Source: Micromonospora coxensis (lineage in GTDB: Bacteria > Actinomycetota > Actinomycetes > Mycobacteriales > Micromonosporaceae). From it: a stretch of DNA of 64,000 nt. Position 1 is the first letter of the stretch. Each line of letters starts with the position of its first letter. Below, piece after piece: positions 48,956-61,012 of this stretch. A model generated the notes under the pieces. That model was not told where the DNA came from. It did no database searches and saw nothing but the letters and a program-made list of their open reading frames with translations. Where the stretch lies: positions 5,270,001 to 5,334,000 of the forward strand of contig NZ_LT607753.1 of NCBI RefSeq assembly GCF_900090295.1. The letters are read 5' to 3'. The translations under genes and the position numbers were made by a program.

Positions 48956-49360
48956 CTAACCGAAGTGGGTGCCGGCCCGCCGGTGCCCGGAGACGCAGAA
49001 CCGGTTCCCCTCCGGGTCGGCCAGCACGACGTACGGCCGCTGGCCGGGCTCCGGCTCGTCGGGGTAGTGCCGCCAGTCGACCCGTCGCGCGCCCAGCCCC
49101 AGCAGCCGCTCGACCTCCTCGTCGAGGTCCCGGTCCCCCGCGTCCAGATCCAGGTGGACGCGGGGGAACTCCTCCGGCGGGCTCTGGCTGACGTCCATCG
49201 CGATCGCCGCGCCGGGCACGCCGGGCGGCGGTTCGAGGACGATCCACTCGTCGCCGTCGTAGCGGGGCGGCCGTCGTACGTAGCCGAGGGCGGCGGCCCA
49301 GAAGCGGCCGGCGCGACGGTCGTCGGCCACCCCCAGGGAGATCTGCTCGATCATCGACAT
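48956..49360 (-). CDS. Glyoxalase/VOC-fold protein
   Basis: The 134-residue single-domain VOC protein: ISLGVADDRRAGRFWAAALGYVRRPPRYDGDEWIVLEPP, then HLDLDAGDRDLDEEVERLLGLGARRV and a C-terminal YVVLADPEGNRFCVSGH. This is the glyoxalase-like type common in actinobacteria, often without a defined substrate. The ATG at 49360 has TAGCAT 6 bp upstream (leaderless). Convergent with ACT-GNAT across a hairpin. Confidence 0.88.
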   Translation of the reverse strand: MSMIEQISLGVADDRRAGRFWAAALGYVRRPPRYDGDEWIVLEPPPGVPGAAIAMDVSQSPPEEFPRVHLDLDAGDRDLDEEVERLLGLGARRVDWRHYPDEPEPGQRPYVVLADPEGNRFCVSGHRRAGTHFG

Positions 49361-49366
49361 GGGCGG

Positions 49367-49372
49367 ATGCTA
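49367..49372 (-). promoter_or_regulatory. -10 hexamer TAGCAT of the VOC gene
   Basis: It lies six bp upstream of the ATG at 49360 on the minus strand. Confidence 0.5.
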
Positions 49373-49384
49373 GCCGCCCGGGGC

Positions 49385-50950
49385 TCAGGTCGCCGGGTAG
49401 CTGCTGTAGTCCGGGAAGTTGCCGTAGAGCCGGCCGTCGCCGCCCTGGGTGACCGCCTGCACCAGCAGGTCGCCGCCGACGAAGGCGCCCTTCCAGGACG
49501 CGCCACGGCCGCCGAACGGCTCGTCCCGGTCTCCGCGCGAGCGGGGCTTGTTGATGCCCACCTTGAACGCCTGGAGGTCGACCGCGAGCTTGCCGGCCAG
49601 TTCCTCGTCGTCGCAGGCGAGCGAGGCCACCAGCGCGCCGTTGGAGGCGTTCATCGCGGCCAGCAGCTCGTCGGTGGTGTCCACCACGACGATGGTGTCG
49701 ACCGGGCCGAACGGCTCGGCGTGCATCAGCCGGGACCGGCCGGGCGGGGCCAGCAGCACCGCCGGCGCCACGTACGCGGAGGTGTCCTGCCCGTCGAGGA
49801 AGGGCGCCCCGTCGAGCTTGCCGCGGTGCAGCGGGACCGCGCCGTGACGGACCGCGTCCTCGACCTTGCGGCGCAGCTCGTCGGCCTTGGCGGCGCTGAT
49901 CAGCGGGCCGAAGTCCAGCTCGGGCAGCGGGTCCCCGGCCGACCAGGCATCGTCGACCGCGAGCGGGTGTCCGAACCGGACGGAGCGCACCACCGGCAGG
50001 TACATGTCCAGGAACTCGTCGACCAGGTCGCGCTGGACGACGAAGCGCGGGTACGCGGTGCAGCGCTGCTTGCCGTACTCGAAGCCCTTCTTCAGGTGCG
50101 CGGCGAGCGTGTCCCACTGGGAGAAGTTCCACACGCCCCAGGCGTTGAGCCCCTCCTGCTCGATGAAGTGCCGCTTGTCGGTGTCGAGCAGCGCCGCGGC
50201 CACCTTGCCGCCGTTGGAGCGCCCGCCGACGAACGCCACCGCGCCGATCTCGGGCGCCCGGACCAGGACCTCGGAGAGCTCCTCGCCGCTGCCGGAGAGC
50301 AGCGTGGCGGGCAGCCCGGCGCGGCGCATCAGCGCGTGCGCCACGGTGAGGCAGACCGCGCCGCCCTGCGACGGGGTCTTGGCGATCACCGCGTTGCCGG
50401 CGAGCAGCTGCACCAGTTCGGCGTGGACCAGCACGCTCATCGGGTAGTTCCAGGAGGCGATGTTGCTGACCGGGCCCGGCAGCGGCTCCCGCCCGTCGGC
50501 GAGCATCCGGTCGATCTCCTCGACGTACCAGCGGACGCCGTCCAGGGCGCGGTCCACGTCGGCGCAGGCCAGCCGCCACGGCTTGCCGATCTCCCAGACC
50601 AGCAGCAGGGCGAGCAGGTCGCGGTGCGCGGTGAGGGCGTCCAGGGCGTCGGTGACGCGGGCCTTGCGCTCGGCGAGCGGGGTGGCGGCCCAGTCGCGGT
50701 GTGCGGTGGCGGCGTGGCCGACCGCGGCGCGGGCGGTGTCGGCGTCGAGCCGGGCGATGTTGACCAGGACGGTGTTGTCGACCGGGGTGCGTACCGGGCT
50801 CGGCGTGCCGGCCGCGCGCCACTCGCCGGAGAGCAGGTTGTGCAGCGTGGTGACGCCGTCCGCCTCGGGCCCGAAGGCCTCCGGCGTGGCGGCCACCGCG
50901 CGGGCGAGGGTGTCGGACCAGGCGGTGCCGTCGGCGAGTCGTAGAGCCAT
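49385..50950 (-). CDS. Aldehyde dehydrogenase family protein
   Basis: The product is 521 residues from ATG 50950 behind GAGGAG. Aldehyde dehydrogenase landmarks are NIASWNYPMSVLVHAELVQLLAGNAVIAKTPSQ, a Rossmann block with GAVAFVGGRSNGGKV, glutamate in FIEQEGLNAWG, catalytic cysteine in YGKQRCTAYPRFVV and a C-terminal AEPFGPVDTIVVVD. The N-terminal 65 residues before the core are not typical of classical enzymes, and the substrate is unclear. It is alone, with a promoter region of about 350 bp upstream. Confidence 0.87.
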   Translation of the reverse strand: MALRLADGTAWSDTLARAVAATPEAFGPEADGVTTLHNLLSGEWRAAGTPSPVRTPVDNTVLVNIARLDADTARAAVGHAATAHRDWAATPLAERKARVTDALDALTAHRDLLALLLVWEIGKPWRLACADVDRALDGVRWYVEEIDRMLADGREPLPGPVSNIASWNYPMSVLVHAELVQLLAGNAVIAKTPSQGGAVCLTVAHALMRRAGLPATLLSGSGEELSEVLVRAPEIGAVAFVGGRSNGGKVAAALLDTDKRHFIEQEGLNAWGVWNFSQWDTLAAHLKKGFEYGKQRCTAYPRFVVQRDLVDEFLDMYLPVVRSVRFGHPLAVDDAWSAGDPLPELDFGPLISAAKADELRRKVEDAVRHGAVPLHRGKLDGAPFLDGQDTSAYVAPAVLLAPPGRSRLMHAEPFGPVDTIVVVDTTDELLAAMNASNGALVASLACDDEELAGKLAVDLQAFKVGINKPRSRGDRDEPFGGRGASWKGAFVGGDLLVQAVTQGGDGRLYGNFPDYSSYPAT

Positions 50951-51304
50951 CGCGTTCTCCTCAGTCGACCGGGGGGAGCGGCGGCGTCGATGGCACCGCT
51001 GGTGTGGCGTACTGTCGCCCGCGGCCGAGCGGGGCGGCAACAGTACGTTCGTATGTCAGGACGCGAACGGGGCCGCCGGCCCCTCGTCGCCCTCCTCGCC
51101 GAGCCGGTGGCAGCGGTCCTGAGCTGCGCAGACGTACGCCAACAATTGACAGCTATCGATGGTGTGATGAATGCCCGTCTGGCGTCCACACCGGTTACCG
51201 GTCGGTACGGCAGGGTGTCGGCGGCGGTCGGCGGGGTGCCCCGCCCGGGACGCGAACCGGCCGCCGGAGCGAACTCCGACGGCCGGTGGTGTCGCGGTCT
51301 GCGA
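50951..51304. other. 354-bp intergenic region
   Basis: No coding-like frame. It contains TACG-TT-CGTA dyad symmetry at 51044-51053, possibly a TetR-like site for the aldehyde dehydrogenase gene, and a TTGACA at about 51147 on the plus strand with no gene behind it. Confidence 0.4.
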
Positions 51305-55322
<4,018 letters not shown>

Positions 55323-55332
55323 CCCGTCCCTG

Positions 55333-55377
55333 ATCTTGGCGAGTTGTCGTTCGACGCGAACGGCAACTCGCCAAGAT
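55333..55377. repeat. 45-bp palindromic element, copy A
   Basis: Two 21-nt arms with a single mismatch (T:G, which still pairs as RNA) and a 3-bp ACG centre. The left arm starts ATCTTGGCGAGTTG. It starts 10 bp after the cellulase stop and ends flush against the DUF559 stop codon. It is identical over 45 bp to copy B at 56393; both could also terminate transcription. Confidence 0.85.
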
Positions 55378-56355
55378 TCATGTTCCGGGGCGCCAGCCGG
55401 CGGCGGCGAGGGCGCGGTGGAGGGTGTCCGCCACCTCCTCGGGGCGGGTGCGGACCAGCCAGGCGGGGAAGCGCAGGATGCGGTCCCCGGTGGTCCACAC
55501 GTCGTTCTGTCGTCGCATGTCGGCCGCCCAGTGCCGGACGTCCATGTGGTGCGCGCCGTCGACCTCCACGTGCAACCGCCACTCCCGCCAGTACGCGTCG
55601 AGGAACCGGATCCGGCCGGTGGCGTCGGCGCGCCGGTGCTGCAGGTCCGGCCGGGGCAGGCCGTACCGCCGACACACCGTCAGGAGATCCAGCTCGGACA
55701 GGGCCTCCGCCCCGCCGGCGACATCCGCCGTGGTTCGCGCGATCAGCTTCCGCCGCCGGGCCCGGGATAGCGTGTCGAGCACCGCGCTGATCTCCTCCGG
55801 CAGCACCCGACGCTGCTGGCAGGCCGACGCGAGCAGCGACCGGGCCTCCTCGTCGCTCCGGGCCCACCCGGCTCCGTCCACCACGGCGCGAGCCGTCGTC
55901 GTCCGGGGTGGCCGGGCCGGTTGGAGGTGGTCGTCGGGCAGCACCGTCGTGCGGTGCACCACGACGGCGGGCATGTCGATCGGCAACCGGCGCAGCAGCG
56001 TCGCCACGTGTCGGCCGGCCGGGACCAGCACGTGCAGCGGCTCGGCCCGGAGCCCTCGTACGCCCGCCTCGACGGCGGCGGTCACCCCGGCCAGCACCGC
56101 CCGTCGCCCGGCGGCGAGGACCGCCACCCACAGCTGTTGGTCCCGGCTCAGCCGCCCGTTGCCGGTGAGGACGACTCCGCGGCAGATCGACCGCCAGCGT
56201 TCCGACCGGACCAGGCCCCGGACGACACCTTCGGTGAGCAGCCGGGTGACCTGGGCGGTGGTCACGACACCGGACTGCTCGAACGCCAGCCAGTCCAGGG
56301 CGTCGGCCTCGTCGGCGGGAAGCGTGGGCAGCACGGCCCCCAGTGTGGCCACCAC
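55378..56355 (-). CDS. DUF559 (Vsr/PD-(D/E)XK-like) protein with AbiEi-like N-terminus
   Basis: The product is about 325 residues from GTG 56355 (GTG 56334 is as plausible; an earlier start would read through the palindrome). The N-terminal half has a winged-helix antitoxin-like pattern (DWLAFEQSGVVTTAQVTRLLTEGVVRGLVRSERWRSICRGVVL), as in type IV AbiEi-related proteins. The C-terminal 110 residues are DUF559: IRFLDAYWREWRLHVEVDGAHHMDVRHWAADMRRQNDVWTTGDRILRFPAWLVRTRPEEVADTL. EVDGAHH and the spaced R/N/W motif fit the Vsr-like nuclease fold. Stop codon and palindrome A touch; palindrome B lies 37 bp upstream of the start. Function unknown. Confidence 0.78.
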   Translation of the reverse strand: MVATLGAVLPTLPADEADALDWLAFEQSGVVTTAQVTRLLTEGVVRGLVRSERWRSICRGVVLTGNGRLSRDQQLWVAVLAAGRRAVLAGVTAAVEAGVRGLRAEPLHVLVPAGRHVATLLRRLPIDMPAVVVHRTTVLPDDHLQPARPPRTTTARAVVDGAGWARSDEEARSLLASACQQRRVLPEEISAVLDTLSRARRRKLIARTTADVAGGAEALSELDLLTVCRRYGLPRPDLQHRRADATGRIRFLDAYWREWRLHVEVDGAHHMDVRHWAADMRRQNDVWTTGDRILRFPAWLVRTRPEEVADTLHRALAAAGWRPGT

Positions 56356-56392
56356 GCCGCCCGCGCGCTGCCCTGTCCACAGCCGGCCCGAG

Positions 56393-56437
56393 ATCTTGGC
56401 GAGTTGTCGTTCGACGCGAACGGCAACTCGCCAAGAT
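56393..56437. repeat. 45-bp palindromic element, copy B
   Basis: Identical over all 45 bp to the element at 55333, 1060 bp away. It is upstream of both the DUF559 gene (minus) and the DUF488 gene (plus, starting 18 bp beyond). Confidence 0.85.
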
Positions 56438-56455
56438 CTGCGGGACCATGGACGG

Positions 56456-56977
56456 ATGCTGCTGACGGTGGGGCACGGGGCGGCCGGCCGGGAGCGGCTG
56501 GGGGAGGTGCTGACCGGGGCGGGGGTGGGGTTGGTGGTGGACGTGCGGCGGTACCCGGCCAGCCGGACCAACCCGGACGTGCGCCGGGAAGCCCTCGAAC
56601 GCTGGCTGCCGGAGGTGGGCGTCGACTACCGCTGGGAGCCTCGGCTCGGCGGCCGTCGACACACCCCGGCCGGCGCCCCGGAGCCGGACACCTGGTGGAC
56701 GGTCGCGGCGTTCCGGGCGTACGCGGCGTACACCCGTACCGCTGACTTCGGGGCGGCGCTGGACGAGGTGCTGGCCGACGCGGCGACCCGGACCACGGCG
56801 GTGATGTGCAGCGAGAGCGTGTGGTGGCGCTGCCACCGCCGGCTCATCGCCGACGTCGCCGTGGTCGGCCACGGTGTGCCGGTGCAGCACCTGATGCCCG
56901 ACGGCCGGCTCGCCCCGCACCGACCGGCGGAGGGCGCCCGCCGTGGAGACGACGCCACCGTCCACTGGGACGCCTGA
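56456..56977 (+). CDS. DUF488 domain protein
   Basis: The 173-residue protein matches DUF488: MLLTVGHGAAGRERLGEVLTGAGVGLVVDVRRYPASRTNPDVRREALERWLPEVGVDYRW, RLGGRRHTP, and a conserved cysteine block VMCSESVWWRCHRRLIADVAV. The family is common and uncharacterised; the VDVRxxP and CxExxxxCHR motifs suggest a nucleic-acid- or nucleotide-acting enzyme. ATG 56456 lies 18 bp past palindrome B with no clear ribosome site. Confidence 0.88.
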   Translation: MLLTVGHGAAGRERLGEVLTGAGVGLVVDVRRYPASRTNPDVRREALERWLPEVGVDYRWEPRLGGRRHTPAGAPEPDTWWTVAAFRAYAAYTRTADFGAALDEVLADAATRTTAVMCSESVWWRCHRRLIADVAVVGHGVPVQHLMPDGRLAPHRPAEGARRGDDATVHWDA

Positions 56978-56999
56978 CCCCGGCCCCGAGGCCCGGACG

Positions 57000-57130
57000 G
57001 TGCCGGCCCCCCTGCGGTCCGGTCGGAGTTGGCCCCTGCGGCCCGGTCCGGTGCCGGCCCCTGCGGCCCGGTCGGACCCGGCCCCTGCGGTCCGGTGCCG
57101 GCCCCTGCGGTCCGGTGCCGGCCCCGATGG
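57000..57130. repeat. Imperfect GC-rich tandem repeat
   Basis: Five or so copies of a roughly 20-28-bp unit built on GGCCCCTGCGGTCCGGTGCC fill the gap between the convergent DUF488 and GNAT genes. Two adjacent copies near 57080-57120 are exact. No coding sense; likely slippage-prone filler or terminator. Confidence 0.6.
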
Positions 57131-57142
57131 GCCGGACGGGTG

Positions 57143-57649
57143 TCAGTCCGCGAGGTCGCCGGCGAGCAGGTCCATCAGCAGGCCGTCGTGCCAGGTGCCG
57201 TCCTCGGCCCGCTCGTAGCGGCGCATCACCCCGACCGGGCGGAAACCGACTTTCGCGTACGCCCGGATCGCGGCGGTGTTCGCCGCCGCCGGATCGATGA
57301 CGAGCCGGTGGTGCCCGTGGTCGTCGAAGAGGTGGCGGGCCAGGGTGCGGATCGCGTCCCCGCCCAGGCCCGTCCCGCGCACCTCCGGGTCGAGGAAGAC
57401 GTCCAACCCGGCGTGCCGGTAGTCGGGGTCGGTCTCGGCGTACCACTGGATCGCGCCGACCACCCGGCCGTCGTGCTCGATCGCGTACACGGTCAGGTCG
57501 TCGTCGGCGAGGTCGGCGCGGACCGCGGCGACCTGGTCGTCACCGCCGCGCCACCACCGGCGTACCTCCGGGGTGGCCCGGATGGCGGCGAGGGCGGGCA
57601 CGTCCGCGTCCGTCACCGGACGCAGCGTCACCGACCGCCCCCGCAGCAC
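57143..57649 (-). CDS. GNAT acetyltransferase (AAC(6')-like)
   Basis: The 168-residue protein has RGRSVTLRPVTDADVPALAAIRATPEVRRWW, VVGAIQWYAETDPDYRHAGLDVFLDPEVRGTGLGGDAIRTLARHLF and a C-terminal NTAAIRAYAKVGFRPVGVMRRYERAEDG. The pattern is like aminoglycoside 6'-N-acetyltransferases and RimJ/L relatives; resistance is not implied. GTG 57649 starts 4 bp after the bsaP stop, making it the third gene of a bioB-bsaP-GNAT operon. Confidence 0.87.
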   Translation of the reverse strand: MLRGRSVTLRPVTDADVPALAAIRATPEVRRWWRGGDDQVAAVRADLADDDLTVYAIEHDGRVVGAIQWYAETDPDYRHAGLDVFLDPEVRGTGLGGDAIRTLARHLFDDHGHHRLVIDPAAANTAAIRAYAKVGFRPVGVMRRYERAEDGTWHDGLLMDLLAGDLAD

Positions 57650-57653
57650 CGGC

Positions 57654-57866
57654 TCAGCCCCGGATCTCGCCGTGCTCGACGCAGGTGGCCGACCAGCCGA
57701 CCGGCAGCACCTGCACCTTCATCCGGCGGCGGCAGTGCGCGCAGTAGCGCGGCGGCTCCAGGACGCGGGCCGCCGCGCACGCCGCGTGCCCGCCGGTCGC
57801 CGCCGCCTCGCCGCACCGGTCGCACCAGCCGGCGCGGTCGGCCACAGACTCGACAAGCTCGGTCAC
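57654..57866 (-). CDS. bsaP: Biotin synthase auxiliary protein
   Basis: The 70-residue protein has [30 protein letters not shown], then a C-terminal [37 protein letters not shown]. The two CxxC pairs and surrounding residues match BsaP, the small actinobacterial protein reported to be needed for biotin synthase activity and thought to handle its iron-sulfur cluster. It starts 7 bp after the bioB stop (GAGGCGACG GTG), in the expected place. Confidence 0.88.
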   Translation of the reverse strand: MTELVESVADRAGWCDRCGEAAATGGHAACAAARVLEPPRYCAHCRRRMKVQVLPVGWSATCVEHGEIRG

Positions 57867-57873
57867 CGTCGCC

Positions 57874-58869
57874 TCACAGGGTCGCCGACAGCGCCTTCAC
57901 CGGCATCTTCAGGTCCTCGAGCAGGTCGAGGTCCGCGGTCGCCGGTCGACCCAGGGTGGTCAGGTAGTTGCCGACGATCACCGCGTTGATGCCGCCGAGC
58001 AGCCCCTCCCGGGTGCCCAGGTCACCGAGGGTGATCTCGCGGCCGCCCGCGTACCGGAGGATGGTGCGCGGCATGGCCAGCCGGAACGCGGCGATGGCGC
58101 GCAGCGCGTCCTTGCCCTCCACCACCGGACGGTCGCCGAGCGGGGTGCCCGGCCGCGGGTTGAGGAAGTTCAGCGGCACCTCGTGCGGGTCCAGCTCGGC
58201 GAGCTGCGCGGCGAACTCGGCGCGCTGCTCCACCGACTCGCCCAGGCCGAGGATGCCGCCGCAGCAGACCTCCATGCCGGACTCGCGGACCATCCGCAGC
58301 GTCTCCCAGCGCTCCTCCCAGGAGTGCGTGGTGACCACGTTGGGGAAGTAGGAGCGGCAGGTCTCCAGGTTGTGGTTGTAGCGGTGCACGCCCATGTCGA
58401 CCAGCTCGTCGACCTGCTCCTGGCTGAGCATGCCCAGCGACGCGGCGACCTGGATGTCGACCTCGGCCTTGATGGCGGCGACACCCTCGCGCATCTGCTT
58501 CATCAGCCGGGCGTCCGGGCCCCGCACGGCGGCCACGATGCAGAACTCGGTCGCCCCCGTCTTCGCGGTCTGCTTCGCCGCCTCGACCAGCGAGGGGATG
58601 TCCAGCCAGACCGAGCGGACCGGGGAGGTGAACAGCCCCGACTGCGAGCAGAAGTGGCAGTCCTCCGGGCAGCCGCCGGTCTTCAGGGACACGATGCCCT
58701 CGACCTCGACCTCCGGGCCGCACCAGCGCATCCGTACCTCGTGGGCGAGCTGGAGGGCGGCGGGCAGGTGCTCGTCGGGCAGGTTGAGCACGGCGAGGAC
58801 ACCGGCCTCGTCGAGGCCGACGCCGTTCTCCAGCACCTGGGTGCGGGCCTGGTCGAGGATCTCTGGCAT
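57874..58869 (-). CDS. bioB: Biotin synthase
   Basis: The 331-residue radical-SAM enzyme has [19 protein letters not shown] (CxxxCxxC for the 4Fe-4S cluster), [60 protein letters not shown] and [19 protein letters not shown] C-terminal residues. It inserts sulfur into dethiobiotin. ATG 58869 has TAGGGT seven bp upstream (leaderless). bsaP follows. Divergent from bioF, with 189 bp between. Confidence 0.97.
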   Translation of the reverse strand: MPEILDQARTQVLENGVGLDEAGVLAVLNLPDEHLPAALQLAHEVRMRWCGPEVEVEGIVSLKTGGCPEDCHFCSQSGLFTSPVRSVWLDIPSLVEAAKQTAKTGATEFCIVAAVRGPDARLMKQMREGVAAIKAEVDIQVAASLGMLSQEQVDELVDMGVHRYNHNLETCRSYFPNVVTTHSWEERWETLRMVRESGMEVCCGGILGLGESVEQRAEFAAQLAELDPHEVPLNFLNPRPGTPLGDRPVVEGKDALRAIAAFRLAMPRTILRYAGGREITLGDLGTREGLLGGINAVIVGNYLTTLGRPATADLDLLEDLKMPVKALSATL

Positions 58870-58876
58870 GGCTCGT

Positions 58877-58882
58877 ACCCTA
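58877..58882 (-). promoter_or_regulatory. -10 hexamer TAGGGT of bioB
   Basis: It lies seven bp upstream of the bioB ATG on the minus strand; no ribosome site between. Confidence 0.5.
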
Positions 58883-59058
58883 CAAGGCCCCCGGTGGCCG
58901 GGAAACGCCCACGTGGCACCCGCGCCGGGGCCGCCGGGGGACCCGCGCCGCCACCGCCGGGGTGGGCCGCGCCACGCCGCGCGGCGCCGGCCGGGTGGTA
59001 ATTTCGCCCGGCGGCGCGCCGATCCCTCGGCCCGCCGGCGACCGGGCGGAGGGAGGCG

Positions 59059-60201
59059 GTGACGGTGGCGGACTGGTTGGCGGCGCTGCACCGTCGGGCC
59101 GAGCTGCGCGGCAAGGCCGGGCTCACCCGCACGCTGCGTCCCCGGGCCGCCGACGACGCCGTGGTCGACCTCGCCGGCAACGACTACCTCGGCCTGGCCA
59201 CCCACCCGGAGGTCACCGCCGCCGCCGCGCGGGCGCTGAGCGCGTACGGGCTGGGGGCCACCGGGTCCCGGCTGGTCCGCGGCTCCACCGACGTCCACCA
59301 CGCGCTGGAGGACGCCCTCGCCGACTGGCTCGCCGTCGACCGGGCGCTCGTCTTCTCCTCCGGCTACCTGGCCAACCTCGCCGCCGTCCGGGGCCTGACC
59401 CAGCCGCGTACCCTGCTGGTCTCCGACGCCCACAACCACGCCTCGCTGATCGACGGCTGCCGGATCTCCGGCGCGGAGACCGTGGTCACCGCGCACGCCG
59501 ACGTCGACGCGGTGGCCGCCGCGCTCGCCGCCGCCCCCGGCCGCCCGGCCGTGGTGGTGACCGAGTCGGTCTTCTCCGTCGACGGCGACCTCGCCCCGCT
59601 GGCCGACCTGCACGCCGTGGCCCGCCGGCACGGCGCGCCGCTGCTGGTCGACGACGCGCACGCGCTGGGCGTCACCGGGCCGGGCGGCGCCGGCGGGGTG
59701 GCCGCGGCCGGGCTGGCCGGCGAGCCCGACGTGGTGGTCACCGCGACCCTCTCCAAGGCGCTCGGCGGCGCGGGCGGGGTGGTCGCCGGTCCGGCGGAGT
59801 TCGTCCGGCACCTGGTCGAGACGGGCCGCACGTTCATCTTCGACACCGCGCCGCCCCCGGCCGTCGCGGCCGGCGTGCACGCCGCCGTCGCGCTGGCCCG
59901 GGCCGGCGACGACCTGCGCGCGGAACTGGCCGACCGGGCCGCCCTGGCGGTCCGCCGGCTCGGCGCGGCGGGGCTGAGGGTGTCCGCCCCGGACGCGGCC
60001 GTGGTGTCGGTGACCGCCCCCGGTCCGGAGGCCGCCACCGCCTGGGCCGCCGACTGCCGGGACCGGGGGGTCGCGGTGGGCTGCTTCCGCCCGCCGTCCA
60101 CTCCGGACAGCCGCTCCCGGCTGCGGCTGACCATCTCCGCCGGGGTCCCCCGGGCGGACTTCGCGCGGGCGTTGGACGTGATCGTGGAGTGCGCGCCGTG
60201 A
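59059..60201 (+). CDS. bioF: 8-amino-7-oxononanoate synthase
   Basis: The 380-residue PLP enzyme has [74 protein letters not shown] and the PLP lysine in [13 protein letters not shown]. It joins pimeloyl-thioester and alanine in biotin synthesis. GTG 59059 follows GGAGGGAGGCG. bioD follows 28 bp later; bioA is absent from the window. Confidence 0.95.
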   Translation: MTVADWLAALHRRAELRGKAGLTRTLRPRAADDAVVDLAGNDYLGLATHPEVTAAAARALSAYGLGATGSRLVRGSTDVHHALEDALADWLAVDRALVFSSGYLANLAAVRGLTQPRTLLVSDAHNHASLIDGCRISGAETVVTAHADVDAVAAALAAAPGRPAVVVTESVFSVDGDLAPLADLHAVARRHGAPLLVDDAHALGVTGPGGAGGVAAAGLAGEPDVVVTATLSKALGGAGGVVAGPAEFVRHLVETGRTFIFDTAPPPAVAAGVHAAVALARAGDDLRAELADRAALAVRRLGAAGLRVSAPDAAVVSVTAPGPEAATAWAADCRDRGVAVGCFRPPSTPDSRSRLRLTISAGVPRADFARALDVIVECAP

Positions 60202-60229
60202 GCGCGCCGGCTGGGGCGGAGGTGTTGCG

Positions 60230-60958
60230 GTGACCACGCCGTGGAAGGGAGCGGTGCTGGTCACCGGCACCGACACCGAGGTCGGCAAGACGGTGGTGAC
60301 GGCCGCGATCACGGCGGCCGCGCAGGCCGCCGGCATGCGGGTCGCGGTGGTCAAGCCGGGCCAGACGGGTACGGCCACCGGGGAGCCCGGCGACGTGGAC
60401 TCGGTGACCCGGCTCGCCGCCCCGCTCACCGGGCGGACCCTGGCCAGCTACCCCGACCCGCTCGCCCCGCTCGCCGCGGCCCGGGTCGCCGAACTTCCGC
60501 CGCTGGAGCTCTACACCGCCGTCGACGCGATCCGCGCCGAGGTCGACAAGCACGACCTGGTCCTGGTCGAGGGGGCCGGCGGGCTGCTCGTGCCGATGGG
60601 GCTGCGCCCCTCCGGCGAGCCGTGGACCGTCGCCGACCTGGCCGTCTCCCTCGGCGCTCCGGCGGTGGTGGTGGCCCGCGCCGGTCTCGGCACGCTCAAC
60701 CACACCGCGCTCACCCTGGAGGCGTTGGAGCGCCGGGCGATCCCCGCCGGTGTGGTGATCGGCGCCTGGCCGACGGAGCCGGAGCTGGTGCACTGGGCCA
60801 ACCTGACCGAGCTGGTGCCGAACCTGCTCGGTGCGCTGCCGGCCGGCGCCGGGGCGATGGACCCGGGGGTGTTCCGCCGCTCCGCGCCCGGCTGGCTCAC
60901 CCCCGCCCTGTACGGGGTGCTCGACGACTGGCGGGCCTGGGCCGAGGACGCCGGCTGA
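60230..60958 (+). CDS. bioD: Dethiobiotin synthetase
   Basis: The 242-residue ATPase-fold enzyme has [19 protein letters not shown] (P-loop), [22 protein letters not shown] and [14 protein letters not shown]. It closes the ureido ring of biotin using CO2 and ATP. GTG 60230 with GGAGG about 10 bp upstream. The order bioF-bioD opposite bioB-bsaP gives a nearly complete late biotin pathway except bioA. Confidence 0.95.
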   Translation: MTTPWKGAVLVTGTDTEVGKTVVTAAITAAAQAAGMRVAVVKPGQTGTATGEPGDVDSVTRLAAPLTGRTLASYPDPLAPLAAARVAELPPLELYTAVDAIRAEVDKHDLVLVEGAGGLLVPMGLRPSGEPWTVADLAVSLGAPAVVVARAGLGTLNHTALTLEALERRAIPAGVVIGAWPTEPELVHWANLTELVPNLLGALPAGAGAMDPGVFRRSAPGWLTPALYGVLDDWRAWAEDAG

Positions 60959-60999
60959 GCACCTGACCTTCGTCGGTGTCCGGCCGGTACGGGCCTCGG

Positions 61000-61005
61000 T
61001 AGCCT
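61000..61005 (+). promoter_or_regulatory. -10 hexamer TAGCCT of the two-component operon
   Basis: It lies seven bp before the GTG at 61013; leaderless spacing. Confidence 0.45.
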
Positions 61006-61012
61006 GGCCGAC

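Noticed and set aside
51144..51180. TTGACA-containing promoter reading rightward in the 50951-51304 gap
   Set aside because: No credible plus-strand gene follows; downstream sequence is antisense to the LPXTG gene.
55333..56437. Palindromes as insertion-sequence termini or integrase attachment sites
   Set aside because: No transposase or integrase fold between them and no flanking target duplication is visible; kept as a repeat-associated gene hypothesis instead.
57000..57130. CRISPR array
   Set aside because: Units are tandem and of varying length without unique spacers, and no cas genes are present.
57143..57649. Aminoglycoside resistance acetyltransferase
   Set aside because: Only the general GNAT/AAC(6')-like pattern is seen; operon context is biotin synthesis.
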